17,196 bases of DNA from Chloroflexota bacterium (GTDB lineage: Bacteria > Chloroflexota > Anaerolineae > Aggregatilineales > Phototrophicaceae): assembly GCA_026706395.1 (NCBI GenBank), contig JAPOYU010000098.1, positions 47,865-65,060 on the forward strand, in the 5' to 3' direction. Of the stretch, positions 1 through 6,072 are shown piece after piece. The number at the start of each line of letters is the position of its first letter. The first letter of the stretch is position 1. The notes beneath the pieces are model-generated. The model was not told the origin of the DNA. It did no database searches and was given only the letters and a program-made list of their open reading frames with translations. The translations under genes and the position numbers were made by a program.

Positions 1-957
1 GGTTTGTGGGGGCGCATGGCGAATTTCGCTTTCAAGGGCGGCAACCGCGGCGCCATCACCGATGTCATCGGCGCCCTCGATGTCGCCCTCTGGGACCTGA
101 AAGCCAAGGCCAACGACGAACCGCTCTGGAAGACGCTCGGCGCTTCCAGCCGCGCGGTCAAAGCCTACGCCAGCGGCATCGACCTCCCCCTCAGCGATGA
201 GGAAATCCGCGCCTTCTATGAGCGGCAGGCGGCCCGCGGCATCTGCATCGGCAAGCTCAAAGTCGGCTTGGACCGCGAAGCCGACCTGCGGCGCATCGGC
301 ATCATGAAGGAGGCGCTGGCGACATCGGGGCGCGAGCCCATCCTGCTCATCGATTCCAACGAGTATTGGTCGCCAAAACAGGCGATTCAGCATATCCGCT
401 ATTTCGAGCGCCACCACGAGATATTCTGGGCCGAGGAGCCGGCCCGCCGCTGGGATTATACCGGTCTGCGCCAGGTTTCGCAGTCGGTGAACGCCGCCGT
501 CGCCACCGGCGAGAACCTGGATGACGCCGCCGATTTCCGCGCCCTGATCGCCCATCAAGCCGCCGACATCTTGCAGATCGGCGTCGGCACGGGCGGCATC
601 ACCGGCGCGATGCGTGTCGCGCAGATGGCCGACGGCTTCGACCTGCCCGTCTCGGTGATGAATTGCCCGGGCAACTACATGGCGCATTTCGCCGCTGTGC
701 TGCCCAATCACATCTGGATGGAGGTGGTCGATGCCGGGCGCGAAGCCGTCTTCGATCACGATCACCGCGTCGAGGACGGCTATATCATCCTGGGCGACCG
801 ACCGGGCAACGGCATCCAGTTTGATATGGAGAAACTGGAAGAGCACCGCGTGAGGCAGCGTTCGGCTTCAGCAGCGCCAAGCCCCTGGGGTCGGCGGCGC
901 GGCGGGGGCTTGCATATCGTCGCCGACGGCGAGGCGCTGGAGGCGGGGGAGGAATGA
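1..957 (+). CDS. Enolase-superfamily (mandelate racemase/muconate lactonizing) enzyme, 5' partial
   Basis: The reading frame is open from the window edge and ends with TGA; the start lies upstream, and roughly the first 75-100 residues of a usual ~380-residue protein are missing. Residue numbers count the TTG at 4 as 1. The end of the capping domain is visible (ALDVALWDLKAKA, 24-36), then the TIM barrel. The general-base KxK is K84-L-K86. Metal ligands are D117 (DSN), E144 (EEP) and E170 (TGE). E240 (WME) matches MR Glu317. The positions expected to hold the MR-type Asp270/His297 pair read G193 and N220, so the second-face base seems absent. Members abstract a proton alpha to a carboxylate, as dehydratases, racemases or cycloisomerases; the substrate here cannot be told. 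The last ~35 residues (from about 283) look unlike the family end and overlap an inverted repeat. Confidence 0.85.
   Translation, partial: GLWGRMANFAFKGGNRGAITDVIGALDVALWDLKAKANDEPLWKTLGASSRAVKAYASGIDLPLSDEEIRAFYERQAARGICIGKLKVGLDREADLRRIGIMKEALATSGREPILLIDSNEYWSPKQAIQHIRYFERHHEIFWAEEPARRWDYTGLRQVSQSVNAAVATGENLDDAADFRALIAHQAADILQIGVGTGGITGAMRVAQMADGFDLPVSVMNCPGNYMAHFAAVLPNHIWMEVVDAGREAVFDHDHRVEDGYIILGDRPGNGIQFDMEKLEEHRVRQRSASAAPSPWGRRRGGGLHIVADGEALEAGEE
879..911. repeat. Inverted repeat inside the 3' end of the enolase-superfamily gene
   Basis: AAGCCCC at 879-885 is repeated inverted as GGGGCTT at 905-911, with a G-rich 19-base loop. It encodes part of the unusual Gly/Arg-rich C-terminal tail. 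It may be a degenerate intergenic repeat captured by the reading frame. No T-run follows, so it is not a clear terminator. Confidence 0.4.
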
Positions 958-1008
958 TGGGGAGATTACATACTGACGATCGAAAAGAGCAGTGCGTAAC
1001 GGGACACG

Positions 1009-1191
1009 CTACTGATTTATCGGCTCTTGTCGTCGTATGGGCAGCGACCAAATGCGACCTTCATCTATAATCCCGAAGGAAGGCTCCGGCTTAGGTAGCG
1101 CAGATTCGGGTTGCTTACTGTCTCTGTCGATGTTAGTTTGTTTCTCCGTAGGTTGCTGAGGCAGATTCCCATTTTGATTTTTCTTAGTCAT
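1009..1191 (-). CDS. Small hydrophilic protein with PKPEPSFGI motif (60 aa), unknown function
   Basis: Not a recognised family. The 60-residue product has an Asn/Gln/Lys-rich, probably disordered N-terminal half, then LPKPEPSFGI, then a short Arg-containing tail. ATG is preceded by GGAG (1198-1201) at 6-base spacing. The same motif occurs once exactly and once in variant form in the small protein at 1816-2082. The three PKP[E/D]PS copies differ only at third codon positions, which supports translation of this strand. There is no signal peptide or membrane segment. The start codon lies 20 bases from the divergent start at 1212, so its promoter must lie inside that gene; no convincing one was found. 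It could be a partner of the membrane protein next door, but that is inference from position only. Confidence 0.6.
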   Translation of the reverse strand: MTKKNQNGNLPQQPTEKQTNIDRDSKQPESALPKPEPSFGIIDEGRIWSLPIRRQEPINQ

Positions 1192-1197
1192 CTATAT

Positions 1198-1207
1198 CTC
1201 CAGAGGA
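1198..1207. promoter_or_regulatory. Back-to-back Shine-Dalgarno sites of divergent genes
   Basis: Within 20 bases between two divergent start codons lie a reverse-strand GGAG (complement of 1198-1201) serving the ATG at 1191 and a forward AGAGGA (1202-1207) serving the GTG at 1212. Spacings are 6 and 4 bases. There is no room for a promoter between the genes, so the 5' ends of the two transcripts must overlap in antisense if both are expressed. Confidence 0.6.
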
Positions 1208-1211
1208 AAAC

Positions 1212-1766
1212 GTGTCCGATCTAAATGCGAAACTAAGTTTTCAGCAACAAAGTGTACTAGATTTGCTAAAAGCCCACACGCAATCTCAGAGAGACGCTAT
1301 CAAGACTTTGGAGAGCAAGGCACAGCACAACTTTACCATCATCAACATTATAGCCGCAATTGTCGCGGCGCTCAACCTTGAGTTAGGAGCAGCAGACGAA
1401 ATACAACAAATCATTAACGAACGTCCGATGCTGGTTTTGGTATTTATTGGCTATGTAATGGTTACTTACTTGTCGATCAGAGCTCTCGTGCTTCGCACAC
1501 AAGCAACAGAACCCATGGAAGTTTCACTGAAAAACGCTCAAGACTGGTCAGACTGTGATCTCGAACATCACTACGATATCTTAATGAAGTCGTATGTACA
1601 AATCCACAAACATAATCAAACGATTGTTGAGTTGAAAGGGCGCAGAGTTCAGTGGGCACATAGACTTATAGGCGTAACAGTCACCTTAGTGATTGTAGAG
1701 GCATCAGGATTATGGCCGCAAATCACCAACTTAGCGGAAAACGTGATAAATCTATTGCGACGCTGA
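1212..1766 (+). CDS. Three-TM membrane protein of unknown function (184 aa)
   Basis: The GTG start has AGAGGA 4 bases upstream. The product has an N-terminal amphipathic, coiled-coil-like stretch (about 5-38), TM1 at 41-56, TM2 at 72-92, a polar helical region at 95-150, and TM3 at 152-168 preceded by a basic segment (KGRRVQWAHR). Base composition is clearly AT-richer than the enzyme genes around it (about 42% GC in the part counted by eye), which suggests acquired DNA. A TM hairpin, a cytoplasmic helical segment and a last TM helix are reminiscent of SLATT/Pycsar-type effector membrane proteins, but no diagnostic motif was seen and no nucleotide cyclase is nearby, so that is only a lead. It sits between two small reverse-strand genes sharing the PKPEPS motif. 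The function is unknown. Confidence 0.75.
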   Translation: MSDLNAKLSFQQQSVLDLLKAHTQSQRDAIKTLESKAQHNFTIINIIAAIVAALNLELGAADEIQQIINERPMLVLVFIGYVMVTYLSIRALVLRTQATEPMEVSLKNAQDWSDCDLEHHYDILMKSYVQIHKHNQTIVELKGRRVQWAHRLIGVTVTLVIVEASGLWPQITNLAENVINLLRR

Positions 1767-1815
1767 GGCGATTAGATTACGGATAAGCCAACTCCGCATT
1801 CGGCTCATCAAGCGA

Positions 1816-2082
1816 TCATTCCAGTTTATCGCGTTTCTCGACAGGCTTCGAGAATTTGCTTCTTAAATGCGTTTCAAAGGAAGGGTCTGGCTTCGGAAGC
1901 GGTTCAATGCCTTTCTCCAAACTTGGATGGGTTTCGCTGAATTTTTCGATCCCATAAGAAGGTTCGGGCTTCGGAGATGTTTCAACGGCTTGAGGACTAG
2001 GTGGTGAGTTATCAGTGCTCGCGCCGGCTTGGTTATCAGATGATGCCTGGGGCTGATTATCGCCTTGGTTTTCTTCGGACAT
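1816..2082 (-). CDS. Small hydrophilic protein with duplicated PKP[E/D]PS[F/Y] motif (88 aa), unknown function
   Basis: Not a recognised family. The N-terminal ~35 residues are rich in Asn, Gln, Ser and Asp and look disordered. Two copies of a proline motif follow, SPKPEPSYGI and LPKPDPSFET, separated by a charged linker, and the tail is Lys/Arg-rich. ATG has GAGG (complement of 2087-2090) at 4-base spacing. A consensus promoter lies about 40 bases upstream on the same strand, giving a leader of about 30 bases. It resembles the 60-aa protein at 1009-1191 in composition and motif, so the two are probably paralogues or share a binding peptide. It is convergent with the membrane protein gene, whose stop is 49 bases away. 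There is no membrane or signal segment. Confidence 0.65.
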   Translation of the reverse strand: MSEENQGDNQPQASSDNQAGASTDNSPPSPQAVETSPKPEPSYGIEKFSETHPSLEKGIEPLPKPDPSFETHLRSKFSKPVEKRDKLE

Positions 2083-2119
2083 ACAACCTCGAAAGTGAAC
2101 GCTTTACTGAACGAAAGTG

Positions 2120-2148
2120 ATTATAGACCTGAGATATTCTCAAATCAA
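2120..2148 (-). promoter_or_regulatory. Sigma70-type promoter with operator-like dyad for the 88-aa gene
   Basis: Read on the reverse strand, TTGATT (2143-2148) and a perfect TATAAT (2120-2125) are separated by 17 bases. The spacer contains the perfect dyad TGAGA-N3-TCTCA (2130-2142), ideally placed for a repressor. A start point near 2112 would give a leader of about 30 bases before the ATG at 2082. Confidence 0.6.
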
Positions 2149-2205
2149 ATCCCGCTGCTCCACCCCGTCGGTGGATACATACCACTCCGCCTGCTTGAAG
2201 GCCGG

Positions 2206-2364
2206 GGTTTTTCACCAACCTGGTCGCCGGATAACGAATGGATCGCCTTTACCAAGGGCGGTGTCGATCGTCAATTATTCAAGATAAGGAGAGACGGCAG
2301 CGATCTGCAGCAATTGACCGACCTGGATTGCGACATAAAGGTAGCCAGTTGGTCGCCGCGCTAG
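2206..2364 (+). pseudogene. Remnant of a TolB-like PD40 beta-propeller protein
   Basis: About 50 residues in one frame match the WD40-like PD40 blade pattern: FSPTWSPDNEWIAF, then a DG turn (RRDGSDLQQLTD), then the start of a second blade (SWSPR) cut by a stop. A real TolB-like protein has several blades and a signal peptide. Here no in-frame ATG or Shine-Dalgarno site was found, and the open frame upstream (from a TTG at 2065) overlaps the promoter and start of the 88-aa gene. It is best read as a decayed fragment between islet 1 and the amidase gene. Confidence 0.55.
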
Positions 2365-2384
2365 ATTCGTCAACACGCAGTCTA

Positions 2385-3803
2385 TTACGCCAACCCCTCA
2401 ATCACAGCCGCCTTCCGCAAATGCCAATCATGCTCCCGCTCATAGGCATACGCAATCCGGTAAAGCATCGCCTCATCAAAAGCCCGCCCCGTCAACTGGA
2501 AGCCGAAGGGCAATCCCGCGCTGGTAATCCCGCAAGGCACGCTCAACGCTGGCAAACCGGCCAGATTGGCGTTGAAGGTATGATGGCACATCGAGCCCAC
2601 CGGACTATCCGGGTAGCCGTCCGCCCGCGGCGCATACAACTGATCGAGCGGCGCGGTTGGAATCGGCATCGTCGGCCAGAGCATCGCATCCAACCGCCCC
2701 TCGCGGAAGGCGCCGTTGATGGCGCTGCGATACAGCGTCCGCGCCTGCTGCGCCGCCAGATAATGCGTCGCCGGCACCAACTCGCCCAATTGCACGATGG
2801 CCCGCGTCGCCGGGTCGTATTTGTCGCTGTGCTGGCGGATCAGCTTGCGGTGATAGGTGCTGCACTCACTGAGCACGATGGTGAAGAGCGCGTCCTGTGT
2901 GATCGCCAATTCCGGCATGCTGATCTCGACGATTTCGGCGCCCATCTCTCGATATTCGGCGATGACCGCTTCCACCGCCTCGCGTATCTCATCGATCACG
3001 CCGTCATAAAAGAAATAATCCCGCTCGACGCCTATGCGCAGTCCGGCCACGCCCGCTTCGAGATCGGCGCAGAAATCGGGCACGGGCTGATCCGCGCTGG
3101 TCGGATCTTTCGGGTCATGGCCGGCCATGCCGCCCAGCAGCAGCGCATTGTCCTTGACCCTGCGCGTCATCGGCCCGACGTGATCCAGCGTCCAGGCCAC
3201 CGGCACGACGCCGTAAATGCTGACGCGGCCGAAGCTGGCCTTCATGCCCACCAGATTGTTGATCGAAGACGGCACGCGTATCGACCCGCCTGTATCGGTC
3301 CCCAAAGCGCCGAAAGACGAACGGCTCGTCACCGCCGCGCCCGAACCGATGCTGGAGCCGCCGGGATAGGCTTCCAGGTTCCAGGGGCTTCGCGTTGGCG
3401 GCTCGTTCGAGCCGAGGGCGAATTCGTGGCAATGTACCTTGCCGATGATGATCGCGCCCGCTCGCTCCAGCTTCTCGACGCAAGTCGCGTCATAATCGGG
3501 TACGAAGCCCGTCATCACCCGCGAGCCGGATTCGGTGACGATGCCCTTGGTGTAGATATTGTCCTTGATGCCAATCGGCAGTCCATGCAGCGGACCGCGC
3601 CGCCCGCCCGCAGCGATCTCGGCATCGGCTGCCCGCGCCGCATCCAGCGCTTCATCCGCCAGCACGCTGGCATAAGCCTGCACGATGGGCTCGGTCTTCT
3701 CGATCGTCCGCAGGTTCGCCTCGACCAACTCGACAGCGGAGATCTCGCCCGCGCCCAGCAGGTCCCCCGCTTCACTCAGGGAAAGGTCCGTCAACTCAGT
3801 CAT
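2385..3803 (-). CDS. Amidase-signature family hydrolase (GatA/AtzE-like)
   Basis: This 472-residue cytoplasmic enzyme hydrolyses a C-N amide bond with a Ser-cisSer-Lys triad. K80 lies in LPIGIKDNI, S150 in YPGGSS and the nucleophile S174 in GTDTGGSIR; the 24-residue gap from S150 to S174 is the usual one. Length is normal for the family. The ATG overlaps the stop of the upstream small gene as ATGA, so the two are probably translationally coupled. That partner looks like AtzG/GatC and no GatB-like gene is seen in the window, so a stand-alone amide hydrolase is more likely than a tRNA amidotransferase subunit. It is the last gene of the transporter operon, suggesting that its substrate is imported by that transporter. 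The substrate is not identifiable; amides, ureido compounds and short peptides are possible. Confidence 0.92.
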   Translation of the reverse strand: MTELTDLSLSEAGDLLGAGEISAVELVEANLRTIEKTEPIVQAYASVLADEALDAARAADAEIAAGGRRGPLHGLPIGIKDNIYTKGIVTESGSRVMTGFVPDYDATCVEKLERAGAIIIGKVHCHEFALGSNEPPTRSPWNLEAYPGGSSIGSGAAVTSRSSFGALGTDTGGSIRVPSSINNLVGMKASFGRVSIYGVVPVAWTLDHVGPMTRRVKDNALLLGGMAGHDPKDPTSADQPVPDFCADLEAGVAGLRIGVERDYFFYDGVIDEIREAVEAVIAEYREMGAEIVEISMPELAITQDALFTIVLSECSTYHRKLIRQHSDKYDPATRAIVQLGELVPATHYLAAQQARTLYRSAINGAFREGRLDAMLWPTMPIPTAPLDQLYAPRADGYPDSPVGSMCHHTFNANLAGLPALSVPCGITSAGLPFGFQLTGRAFDEAMLYRIAYAYEREHDWHLRKAAVIEGLA

Positions 3804-4060
3804 GACGCTCGCCCTCGACGGTCTGTGTCGGCGGGTCTGTGTCTACGCGACCCTACGCGATCCAGCCGGAAGATCGGCGCCGGCACGATGTCCTGCAGAT
3901 CAAAGTCGTTGAATGACTCGACTGCCGCCAACTGATTCATCAGCAAGGCCGTCAGCATTTCGGCCTCCTGCGCCGATACATCCAAACCCATCTTCTTCGC
4001 CAAAGCCTCGATGACCGCCGCATCCAGAACTTCCTCCGAACTTGCTCTGCCATAGCCCAT
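3800..4060 (-). CDS. GatC/AtzG-like small amidase subunit
   Basis: This 86-residue helical protein contains a central ALAKKMGLDVS segment and ends its conserved part with DIVPAPIFR (about 56-64), as in AtzG-like proteins whose C-terminal peptide lies along the amidase. It lies directly upstream of the amidase with a 4-base ATGA overlap. The ATG has GGAG at 8-base spacing. In AtzE-AtzG and GatA-GatC the small subunit stabilises the hydrolase, and the same role is inferred here. The last ~22 residues are basic, not typical of the family, and are encoded by two short tandem duplications (3820-3860), so the present C-terminus may be a recent extension. The family assignment is by pattern recognition. 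Confidence 0.75.
   Translation of the reverse strand: MGYGRASSEEVLDAAVIEALAKKMGLDVSAQEAEMLTALLMNQLAAVESFNDFDLQDIVPAPIFRLDRVGSRRHRPADTDRRGRAS
3820..3860. repeat. Two short tandem duplications encoding the tail of the GatC/AtzG-like protein
   Basis: GGTCTGTGTC occurs at 3820-3829 and 3834-3843 (period 14), followed by TACGCGA at 3844-3850 and 3854-3860 (period 10). Both lie within the coding region for the last ~22 residues of the small subunit. Confidence 0.7.
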
Positions 4061-4080
4061 GGTTGAGTCTCCTTTCTGTC

Positions 4081-4116
4081 CTCCGTGCCCTCTATAAACT
4101 CGGCGAACTCGGTGGT
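4081..4116. repeat. Nonamer tandem repeat, copy A (4 units)
   Basis: Four 9-bp units read CTCCGTGCC, CTCTATAAA, CTCGGCGAA and CTCGGTGGT, followed by TTAAT-like sequence. The array fills most of the gap between the ATPase gene stop and the small subunit start inside the operon, and its edge overlaps the ATPase stop codon (4116-4118). A degenerate fifth unit may lie at 4072-4080. The same period and consensus recur at 10604-10630 and 13616-13651. Confidence 0.8.
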
Positions 4117-5126
4117 TAATTTACTCCGTCCTCATACAACAGACAAGCGACTTTGTGCGCCGGCGCGGTGCTTTGCAGCTCCGGCACAATCGCCGAACAA
4201 CTCGACATGACCTTCGGGCAGCGCGGATGAAAATGGCAGCCCGACGGCGGATCAAGCGGCGACGGCGGCTCGCCCTTCGGCAACTCCCAGTTGACCCGCC
4301 GCTTCGGATCGGGCAGGGGAATCGCCGAGAACAGCACCTGCGTATAGGGATGCTGCGGCGCGGCGAAGAGCGTCTCGGTCGGCGCTTCTTCCACGATTTT
4401 GCCCAGGTACATCACCGCCACCCGATCGCTGAAATGCTGCACGACGCCGAGATCATGCGTGATGAAGATATAAGTCAGGTTGAAATCCCGCTGCAATTCC
4501 GAAAGCAGATTCAGCGTCTGCGCCTGCACCGAGACATCCAGCGACGATGTCGGCTCATCGGCGATGATGATCTCCGGCGAAAGCGCCAGAGCTGCCGCGA
4601 TGCCGACCCGCTGCCGCTGCCCGCCGCTCAGTTCCGATGGGTAGGCGCGGGCATGCGACTTCGTCAGCCCGACCCGCTCCAGCAGCATATCCACCCGCAT
4701 GTTCCGCTCGACACGGCTGCCCTGGCGATAAATGTCAAGCGGCTCCCTGATGATTCGCCCGACGCGCATCCGCGGGTTCAGCGAGGCGTAGGGGTCTTGC
4801 AGGATGATCTGCGCCTGCCGCCGGAAGGCTCGCAGCTCCCCGCGCTTCATGCTGAAGATGTTCTCGTCCTTGTAGAGCACCTGCCCGGCAGTCGGCTGCA
4901 TGAGCCGCAGCAGCAGCCGCCCCAGCGTACTCTTGCCCGAGCCGGATTCGCCGACGATGGCCAGCGTCTGCCCGGCGTGGACGTCCAGCGACACCGCCTC
5001 GACCGCTTTGACGGCCGCCGCCTTCCTCCCGCGCAGGCTCGCCAGCAGGCCCGACTCCAGCGGGAAATACTTGCTCAAGCCGACGGCCCGCAGAAGCGGC
5101 CGCGTCCCGTTAGTCGTAGAGGACAC
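4116..5126 (-). CDS. Oligopeptide/dipeptide-type ABC transporter ATPase (DppF/OppF-like)
   Basis: This 336-residue ATPase would power the importer at the inner face of the membrane, paired with the DppD-like ATPase. Walker A is GESGSGKS (59-66), the Q-loop Q110, the signature LSGGQ (166-170), Walker B ends in D190-E191 and the H-loop is H224. The C-terminal oligopeptide-transporter domain carries C297-x5-C303-x6-C310-x17-C328, a cysteine pattern reported to hold an iron-sulfur cluster in some relatives. The start is GTG at 5126: a full AGGAGG (complement of 5133-5138) sits 6 bases upstream, inside the end of the DppD-like gene, giving a 17-base gene overlap. A nonamer repeat follows its stop. 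Confidence 0.95.
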   Translation of the reverse strand: MSSTTNGTRPLLRAVGLSKYFPLESGLLASLRGRKAAAVKAVEAVSLDVHAGQTLAIVGESGSGKSTLGRLLLRLMQPTAGQVLYKDENIFSMKRGELRAFRRQAQIILQDPYASLNPRMRVGRIIREPLDIYRQGSRVERNMRVDMLLERVGLTKSHARAYPSELSGGQRQRVGIAAALALSPEIIIADEPTSSLDVSVQAQTLNLLSELQRDFNLTYIFITHDLGVVQHFSDRVAVMYLGKIVEEAPTETLFAAPQHPYTQVLFSAIPLPDPKRRVNWELPKGEPPSPLDPPSGCHFHPRCPKVMSSCSAIVPELQSTAPAHKVACLLYEDGVN

Positions 5127-6072
5127 AGGCTACCTCCTGTCCGTCATCACGTCTGAGGAGCGGCGGAGCTTCCTCGCGGCAAACGTCCATAGCATGCGGG
5201 CAGCGCGGATGAAAGCAGCAGCCGGGCGGCCGGTCGTCCAGGCTCGGCACGCGCCCGCGGATATTCTCCAGCGCGCCGCGTCGTATCCCCTGGCTCGGCA
5301 GCGAATTGAGTAGCGCCTGGGTATAGGGATGCAGCGGCTCCCCGAAGATCGATTCCACATCGCCGAATTCGACTATCTTGCCGGCGTACATCACCGCCAC
5401 ACGATCACAAACCTGCGCCACCACGCCCAAATCATGCGTAATCAAGAGCACGCCGGTTCCCTGTTCCTCGACCAGGAGGCGGCGTATGAGATGCAGGATC
5501 TGCGCCTGAATCGTCACATCCAGCGCCGTGGTCGGCTCATCGGCGATGAGCACTTGCGGATGACAGGAGATCGCGATCGCCAGGGCGATCCGCTGGGACA
5601 TGCCGCCGCTGAATTGATAAGGATAGGCGCTGAAGCGTTCTTCCGCCGCCGGGATGCCCACCTGCCGCAGCAGGTCGAGCGCCCGTTGTCGCGCCGCCGC
5701 CGGGTCCAGTTCCAGGTGCTCCTGCAAAGTCTCGACCACCTGATGACCGACCGTGAAGAGCGAATCAAGCGCCGTCATCGGATCCTGAAAGATCATCGAA
5801 AGCCGGCTGCCGCGCAGGTCCTGCAAGGCGTCTTCGCTGGCTTCCGTCAGATTGACATCCCCCAGCCACACCTCACCGCCACGGATGCGCGCGTTGCTCG
5901 CCAGCAGGCGCATGATGCTGTAGGCGATCGTCGATTTGCCGCAGCCCGACTCGCCGACCAGCCCAAGGATTTCGCCCGGCCGCAGATCGAAACTGACATC
6001 GGAGACCGCTTCCAGCCAGCGCCCGCCGCTGTAGAATTCGGTACTCAGATGCCGCACCGACAGCAGACTCAT
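5110..6072 (-). CDS. Oligopeptide/dipeptide-type ABC transporter ATPase (DppD/OppD-like)
   Basis: This 320-residue ATPase has Walker A GESGCGKS (40-47), Q-loop Q96, signature FSGGM (154-158), Walker B ending D178-E179 and H-loop H213. The C-terminal domain ends in C285-x5-C291-x6-C298-x17-C316, the same spacing as in the DppF-like partner. The signature FSGGMSQR and the pairing with a second, different ATPase are typical of the Dpp/Opp/Nik/Gsi class, where the two form the heterodimeric motor. The ATG overlaps the permease stop as ATGA, with GAGG just upstream. The substrate class is not determined by the ATPases. Confidence 0.95.
   Translation of the reverse strand: MSLLSVRHLSTEFYSGGRWLEAVSDVSFDLRPGEILGLVGESGCGKSTIAYSIMRLLASNARIRGGEVWLGDVNLTEASEDALQDLRGSRLSMIFQDPMTALDSLFTVGHQVVETLQEHLELDPAAARQRALDLLRQVGIPAAEERFSAYPYQFSGGMSQRIALAIAISCHPQVLIADEPTTALDVTIQAQILHLIRRLLVEEQGTGVLLITHDLGVVAQVCDRVAVMYAGKIVEFGDVESIFGEPLHPYTQALLNSLPSQGIRRGALENIRGRVPSLDDRPPGCCFHPRCPHAMDVCREEAPPLLRRDDGQEVACVLYD

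Noticed and set aside
1212..1766. Assignment of the three-TM protein as a Pycsar or SLATT defence effector
   Set aside because: Only the helix order is similar; no cyclase, nuclease or other defence gene lies nearby and no diagnostic residues were seen.
2065..2205. Extension of the PD40 fragment upstream to a TTG at 2065
   Set aside because: This part overlaps the promoter, leader and first codons of the reverse 88-aa gene and shows no propeller pattern.
2238..3935. Forward-strand open frame of 565 codons opposite the amidase
   Set aside because: Antisense shadow of a gene with an intact Lys-Ser-Ser triad; the translation is Arg/His-rich and without domains.
2385..4060. Amidase and small subunit as GatA-GatC of a tRNA amidotransferase
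   Set aside because: No GatB is present, the small protein ends like AtzG, and both genes belong to a transporter operon.
4081..4116. Nonamer arrays as a CRISPR
   Set aside because: Units are 9 bp, directly abutting and degenerate, with no spacers and no cas genes.
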